This document shows, one piece after another, positions 58,489-64,000 of a stretch of DNA of 64,000 nt; the first letter of the stretch is position 1, and every line of letters begins with the position of its first letter. Origin of the DNA: Nectonema munidae (lineage: Eukaryota; Nematomorpha; Nectonematoida; Nectonematidae); contig JAUIRK010000673.1 of the NCBI GenBank assembly GCA_030549495.1, positions 992,001 through 1,056,000 of the forward strand, read 5' to 3'. The position numbers were made by a program, and so were the translations under genes. A model generated the notes under the pieces. That model was not told where the DNA came from. It ran no database searches and saw only the letters and a list, made by a program, of their open reading frames with translations.

Positions 58489-59338
58489 TAAAAACTTCTA
58501 TTTTAATCTTTTTCAATATCTTAAATTTGATTAATTTTTTTAAATTAAATTTTTGAGCCTAATTTTTTAACAGGACAATTTTTTGTATTTAATTTTAATT
58601 TTTTCAAAAGGTTTGTCACAATTCTCTCAAATTCCTATTTCCTTTAAATTATATGTGAGTATCTTCTTGCATGCCGTTGTCAACGCCTGCGTTACTCGAA
58701 GGTTTGGTGTCACTTCACGGCTTAAAAGTAACTTACTAACTATATAATATAAATATATACTGCTTGTCTATACCGCTATTCTAATCTAAGGTAAAGACTT
58801 TTCTTTAGCGTTTTTAACTCGAGATAAAAAAAACATTTCGTGCTATTCTGATATGTGATCTACCCGAATGATTATTTTATCAATTAAACAAAATCATTAA
58901 CTTAAAACTCATCTATTCATAAAGTAAGTGTAGAATTATCAGGAAAAGTTAACGCATGAACATAAAACTATTTCTTCATTGTAACTAAAATGTAACCATA
59001 TTCGCTACAGACTATTTTTGATTCAATGACAGGGTGGAAAGGAGGGGAGACCCGAGGTGTTTTGGGCACCCTTTTTTCCACAAAACATTAATTATTTTTT
59101 CAAAATTCTCGCGCGAACACACCAAAACATGGGTTATAAATCTGATGGTGTGATTTATTTTTTTGATAGAAATCAATCAAATAATCAATCAATATCAAAT
59201 ATATGAAGTTCAAAATAATCATTTTTTGCTACAATATTGTATTAATTTATTTAATAAACTAATTTTTGCTTACTTCGCTCAAAACATTTGACAGTTAGAT
59301 TTCACATTTCAATATTTTAAAAGTAACTTATTTATCGA
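58489..59338. other. AT-rich DNA, no gene seen
   Basis: No ORF or repeat of note. Confidence 0.6.
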
Positions 59339-59339
59339 C

Positions 59340-59425
59340 GTCAGTGGCATGGTGGTTAGACCTCAGAGATTTCATTCGAAAGGTCTCAGGTTCGAATGTT
59401 ACCCGAAAGGGAGACAGATCTTTAA
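59340..59425 (+). mobile_element. tRNA-like SINE head
   Basis: A box TGGCATGGTGGTTAGA (59345-59360) and B box GGTTCGAATG (59389-59398) at tRNA-like spacing. The arms do not close as a standard tRNA, so a SINE head is preferred. Its tail merges into AT-rich DNA. Confidence 0.6.
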
Positions 59426-59893
59426 ACCATCATGACCAAATATCAAATGGTCGATTTGCTAAAAAGACACAAATAATTAAAATAATAAAAATGAATTTGA
59501 CCAGAAATTATTCATAGGTACACTGTACTCGGAATTTAAAGGGACAAAAATATTTTTACAGTCAAAATAAGTGGCATAGATTTAACTTATGTACAGATAA
59601 GTTAATTAAAAAAACTTGCTACTCTTTCATGCCGATAGGTCAGTAATGCATAGTTCCTTCAAGTGCCGAAAAGTCCATTCAATTTGATTATCTGAAATGC
59701 CGAAGCAAAAATATTTCGTTTTATTTAATGAAAGTGATATATCAAAGTTTACACACTACTAATAAACGAAATTTGGGTACAATAAAAAAAAATGTTTTTT
59801 CGTTTTTAAAAAAAATGCCGTACCATATATGAGACGTTCGTACACCCCAAAAAATTTTGTAAAAGCAAAACACGATTTTATTAAAACATTTTT

Positions 59894-61290
59894 TTAAATT
59901 TTAGTATGGTAAGCGATAAAGCATTTCACATGAACTCCAACATTGCATTTGATGCATTTTGTGGGAGTTTTAGAATGACAATGTCGACATTTCAATCTTT
60001 TATTGTCTTCAATCGGAGTGACCAAGTGTCCAGACTTGTCGAATCTTGTGATGTCTGCAGGATTGGGACTTGCGAGAGCCTTGGATGATTGAGGATAAAC
60101 TCCATAGGTTTTTAATAAACTTTGGGCCACCATTCTGAGGTAAAAAAGTTGATCTTTTTTTTCAGGGTTCGGGGTCAACCTGTACACAAGCCAAGCTTGT
60201 ATGATCAATGTATCAAAAAGATGCATTACAATAGGCATATACCATTTTTTTCCTCTTAAACAACTTTTTATAAATCATGAGATTTTGGTCCATTCTGTCT
60301 ACATGCCCCATCTCTCGATTATAAACATTTAAAAGCTTTGGCTGATTTATTTTTATCCTACTTTTTAATGTACGCAAGTATCGTGAAATTTTATTTAGTG
60401 GCTCTACCCCATACTTGTTAGATCCACAAATCACAACCCGATTATCAAACCACTCACAAACGTTAAAAGAACAGGAATTGTATGCCGTAAAACTCCCTCT
60501 GGGTTCTTTCTTAAAATCTTTTTCACTTTTTTTAGGAAAATTGAGCAGCCTGTTCCTTTTTATGGTAGCCGTCATGGTCTGTTTTTTTTCTTTAATCATT
60601 TGAAACAAGTTCAAGGTTGAAAAATAATTATCCATGACATAATGGTATGAGTTGATGATCTTGTTGTTGTTTTTCTCAACAAAGTTGAGTACTACAGATT
60701 CCCCTAAAGTTAACCCTAACTGGTTCGATTTGATTACTAGTTTGTCTATCATCATCATTAATATCATCATCATCATCGTGAATCACACATCTTGAAACCA
60801 AAGTTCCTTCAGCCAGCAATTGATTTCCAGTCAAATTGTCTATATCGCGGATGTCTTGGTCTCCTGAATCTTCATCTGTAACCACATCGGTACAATTTAT
60901 GGGCGGTTGAATGAAAATTTGGGTCAGTTATCTTTTCTGTATCAATAAACTCCAACAAATTATTTAAAGTATCATTCTTAAAAATGTGAGAATGCACAAT
61001 ATATTTTGAAATAAAAGTTTGCTTTCACAAAACAATTATTCAATGATAAAAAAAAATAAAATTAAACATCTCATACTTCATACTAAGATTTATTTATTAA
61101 AAATATGCAGAATGTAGTAAATAAGTTTTCCTCCAACATTCTTCTCAGGGTCTCTTTGATATATAAAGCTCAGAATAAAAGTCAAAAGACTATAGAACGC
61201 AATAGCGTCCAAATTAGGAACTCTTGGTAATTCAATATCCACATCCCAATTCGAGAATGTAAAATAAACAAAACCCGAATTCTCCAACAT
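59894..61290 (-). pseudogene. PGBD-type piggyBac transposase relic (element VII)
   Basis: On the minus strand: NWDVDIELPRVPNLDAIAFY (about 61240-61190) and DEDSGDQDIRDIDNLTGNQL (from about 60880), PGBD-like N-terminal features; then an Asp-rich low-complexity run; LGESVVLNF; YVMDNYFSTLNLFQMIKEKK (about 60640-60580, second Asp); EMGHVDRMDQNLMIY (about 60310-60270, third Asp); C-terminal finger CRHCHSKTPTKCIKCNVGVH then VKCF (about 59990-59910). The segment with the first Asp is absent, joined across the Asp-rich run. Frame changes occur near 60700 and 60230. Not functional. Confidence 0.82.
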
Positions 61291-61546
61291 TAAAACTCAA
61301 TTTTTTATTCAAAATAATAAAAAACCCAAAGTATCAATGTAACATTTAGAGCGGAGGTAAAAAGTCCAACGGGCCCTGCCTTTTTGTTTTCACAAATACT
61401 CTTTTGTTTATGATAATTTTTATATTTTGTACATTTAGCGTATCTATAACAATTAAATTAATGATTTCTTGTGCATATATGTAACTATAAATATTTTTTA
61501 TATTGCCAGAAATATTAAAGTTCAGCAATTTACTATAAAAAAGGGT

Positions 61547-61812
61547 GCGTCTTTTCACCCAAAAACACATTCAAAAAACAACATCATATATAGCAACAGA
61601 AACTATTTAAATCAAATAATCAGTGAAATTCAACAAAAAATTACAATTAATCAATTGAGTTTAAAAGTAAAGGATATTAAAAGTTAGTAAAGCCTAAAGC
61701 AAGAAAAAACAAAAAAAACAATTGAATAAAACTACAAATAAACTACTTTAAACTACAAATAAAACTAGTTTTTAGGTCTTTTTTGAATGTGTTTTTGGGT
61801 GAAAAGAGACGC
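61547..61812. mobile_element. Foldback element (about 270 bp) nested in piggyBac VII
   Basis: 61547-61578 (GCGTCTTTTCACCC onward) is inverted at 61779-61812 with only a 2-base length difference over 32-34 bp. The spacer is AT-rich. No target duplication identified. Confidence 0.8.
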
Positions 61813-63160
61813 CTCAAAAAAATGTTTTCTCTGTTTGAAGCTTTTTCAAAGTTCAATAGTTAATGAACAAACACTTACTATTGTTTAATTGTAAAAATAT
61901 TTTTTTTACTACATTTCACACAAATAATATGTTTTTGTGAGTGCTCACTGCTTATTGGATCTATTAGACCCATGTTTACCTGCAAGGCAATGCTAAAGTT
62001 TTTAGGTCGTTGCCGCAAAAAAATAACTTTGACAAAAATATTTTTTGAATGATTTAAATACAAGTAGAATGAGGCATTTTAAAAGTTTCAAAACTATATA
62101 TATAATTTATGACAAAAAAATCTTCATATTTAAAGTATTAAATTTTAATACTTTTTATACCTTGCCTGATGAGGGTTAAAATGAATAATTTACTACAAGT
62201 TAAACCAGACTCTTCCTAATATTTACAAAAATATGTCAGGTATTAATATTTAAGTCTTTGAATAGACGCTGTTATTCATAAGAAGGAGAAGGAAAAAGTT
62301 ATTTTTCATACTTTTTTAAATAATAGTTTAATAATTGGAAAATGCAATTATTCTGACCTCTTAACTAAGTTGATAACTTTTTTATTAACTGCTTGGTACA
62401 ATGAGAATCAGATTTTTAGTCCAAAGCAGAAGAATCATATCCAAATTTATTATAAAAAGCAGATGAATTGAATTTTTCTGTCTATAACTTCATTTAGATT
62501 TTAAAAATGTGTATGTATTTCGTTATAAGAAAAATAATATCAAATTTTGAAAATAAAATCTGAAAATTTTCCAAATTTGTTCCAAAATTTATTAATATTT
62601 TGTAAAAAAATATTCTCAAAAACAGAGGTTGTATAAAAAAAAATTTTATTGTCTAAAATTTTGCATAAAAAACACAAAATTGATTTTGAACAAAAAAAAT
62701 CAGTCCTAACGGGTCATATCTGGTACCCAATATTCAAAGTTATTTGAAAAAAGCATGTTTCATGAAAAAAAAGAATTAGTTTGCTAACGATGTTATTGAA
62801 AGTACGTCAAATATATTACACATAAGTTTTACGTCATATATAAAGTAAATAATGAGAAAACTTACCATAATTAAAAGAAACACACACGTAAAAAGAAAAT
62901 GACAGCAAGAACGATCTGGTAAGTTGTGATGTGACGTCAAAATCTTGAATTGCAGCCAGAATATTGATTATCCTACTCGTGACATGCATGCATCAACTCG
63001 ATGTGAAATAATGAAGGTTAGTGGTATTCGTTTACGTTTTTGTAAATAACTAAATTTGACCCGCTCGGCACTTACAGTAAAATTTTTGGGGTGACATATA
63101 TGGCCCTTTCGGCATACAAAGAACTTTATTTACGACCCATATGTGGGACTTTCGGCACAA

Positions 63161-64000
63161 AAGAGAGCTCTTCTATGAAAACAGAGGCAGTGCCTTCGTC
63201 AACGCTTTCTTTTACTTCCACCTTTTTTATTTTGCTATTCTTAATGCTTCTCGTAACTTAAAGTTGTCAAACCAAAGTTTACTTGCGATGAATCATGTTT
63301 CTAGAATTTTATAACTTCTCTCCTTCAAACAATAGAACAAGCCAGGAGTTTATTAAACGACCTTTTTTTGGGATTGCAGTCTTCAATCCTGCGTGATAAC
63401 AAATCTTCCATTCCAACCATTAAAAATTATCTTGAGTTACTTGCATATATTCATCGTACTTTCTTGGTGAATTTATTGACTGGGGCGGACTTAGAAAACA
63501 AGTGCCGCATGGGGAGGGGGGGGGAGGTAAAAATTGAAATATATGATAACAATTTGCAAATTCATTAGACATTTCAACTGCTTAAATTTCTAACACAAAT
63601 GCATGCACACATAAGACATAAATACAAACAAGCATATAAGCGAATTATCTTGCTTGAAAAAAAGGAATGATATTGCTCTCTGGATCCTTATTGCTCTCGA
63701 ACAGTCGATTCACTGAAACCAAAATCTTTTCTAATTTTAGTTTTTGTATCTCTCCATTATCACACCTTTTATTAACTATTTTTTCACCTTTCTTTTTTTA
63801 ATACCTTCACAGTTTTTAATCATATTAATAGTACAAGAGCAAAGTGTAAACTTGAGAGAAGGAAGTTATGGAAGAGACAAAAGTAGGATGCAAAAAATCG
63901 TCGAATAATATGGATAGAATCTATGAATACAATGGCAATATGTATTAAGCGCTGTCAACAACATAATATCGGCTACACTTTTTTCTTCTTATTAATTATT
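63161..64000. other. Window end, no gene supported
   Basis: A 66-codon ORF at 63368-63568 has no motif. A G run at 63510-63528 adjoins CGGACTTAGAAAAC, vaguely like a hAT end. Nothing else is seen. Confidence 0.5.

Larger units (their letters stand above)
59640..63160 (-). mobile_element. piggyBac VII, internally deleted
   Basis: GTGCCGAAAAGTCC at 59663-59676 is inverted at 63145-63158 (GGGACTTTCGGCAC). CACCCCAAAAAATTTTGTAA at 59843-59862 is inverted at about 63072-63093. CGGCA motifs are repeated several times near both ends. These bracket a minus-strand PGBD-type transposase relic. Exact ends and the TTAA duplication were not resolved. A foldback element sits inside at 61547-61812. Confidence 0.7.

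Noticed and set aside
59340-59425. A functional tRNA gene
   Set aside because: The B box is imperfect and the acceptor stem does not close.
1-64000. CRISPR array, operon structure or bacterial-type genes
   Set aside because: The sequence is eukaryotic and the tandem repeats seen lack regular spacers.
1-64000. LTR retroelements, Polintons or other capsid-bearing elements
   Set aside because: No LTR pair, integrase, protease, capsid or protein-primed polymerase motif was found on either strand.

Overview
The window is animal nuclear DNA: AT-rich, poor in genes and full of decayed DNA transposons. The animal assignment rests on a complete inositol 1,4,5-trisphosphate (IP3) receptor with metazoan-type architecture, a GDPD1/3-type lysophospholipase D, piggyBac and hAT transposons, tRNA-derived SINEs and a Jockey-like LINE. 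I cannot place the species. Both recognisable host genes are single-exon over their coding parts, which is striking for an IP3 receptor. No CRISPR array, rRNA, convincing tRNA gene, LTR retroelement or Polinton-like element was seen.

Layout. 1-6.2 kb: AT-rich DNA with small inverted-repeat elements, a SINE and two minisatellites. 6.2-10.7 kb: a nearly whole piggyBac (I, + strand) inserted at a TTAA inside an older, opposite-strand piggyBac (II). 11.7-12.6 kb: a GDPD-family gene (+). 14.9-17.2 kb: piggyBac relic III (-). 18.4-19.9 kb: a foldback element and a 1.2-kb hAT with a perfect 8-bp target duplication. 20.3-28.6 kb: the IP3 receptor (-), one 8.26-kb open reading frame. 30-38.5 kb: a SINE, piggyBac relics IV and V, a LINE between them and a 616-bp hAT with a perfect target duplication. 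40-48.6 kb: a perfect-arm palindromic MITE, a 373-bp hAT MITE and a BED-finger (ZBED/Buster-like) hAT relic. 48.6-55.5 kb: mostly unassigned DNA with a diverged array of roughly 155-bp period, a SINE and two GC-richer patches that could hold host exons. 55.7-63.2 kb: piggyBac VI with a nested TA-flanked MITE, another SINE, and an internally deleted piggyBac VII with a nested foldback element.

The two host genes are convergent and about 7.7 kb apart. One opens intracellular Ca2+ stores in response to IP3; the other hydrolyses lysophospholipids. Both are membrane-lipid or signalling genes, but the sequence shows no functional link. The most unusual features are the single-exon IP3 receptor, at least seven distinguishable piggyBac copies in 64 kb, and a shared layout of three subterminal palindromes in piggyBac I and VI that differ in sequence.
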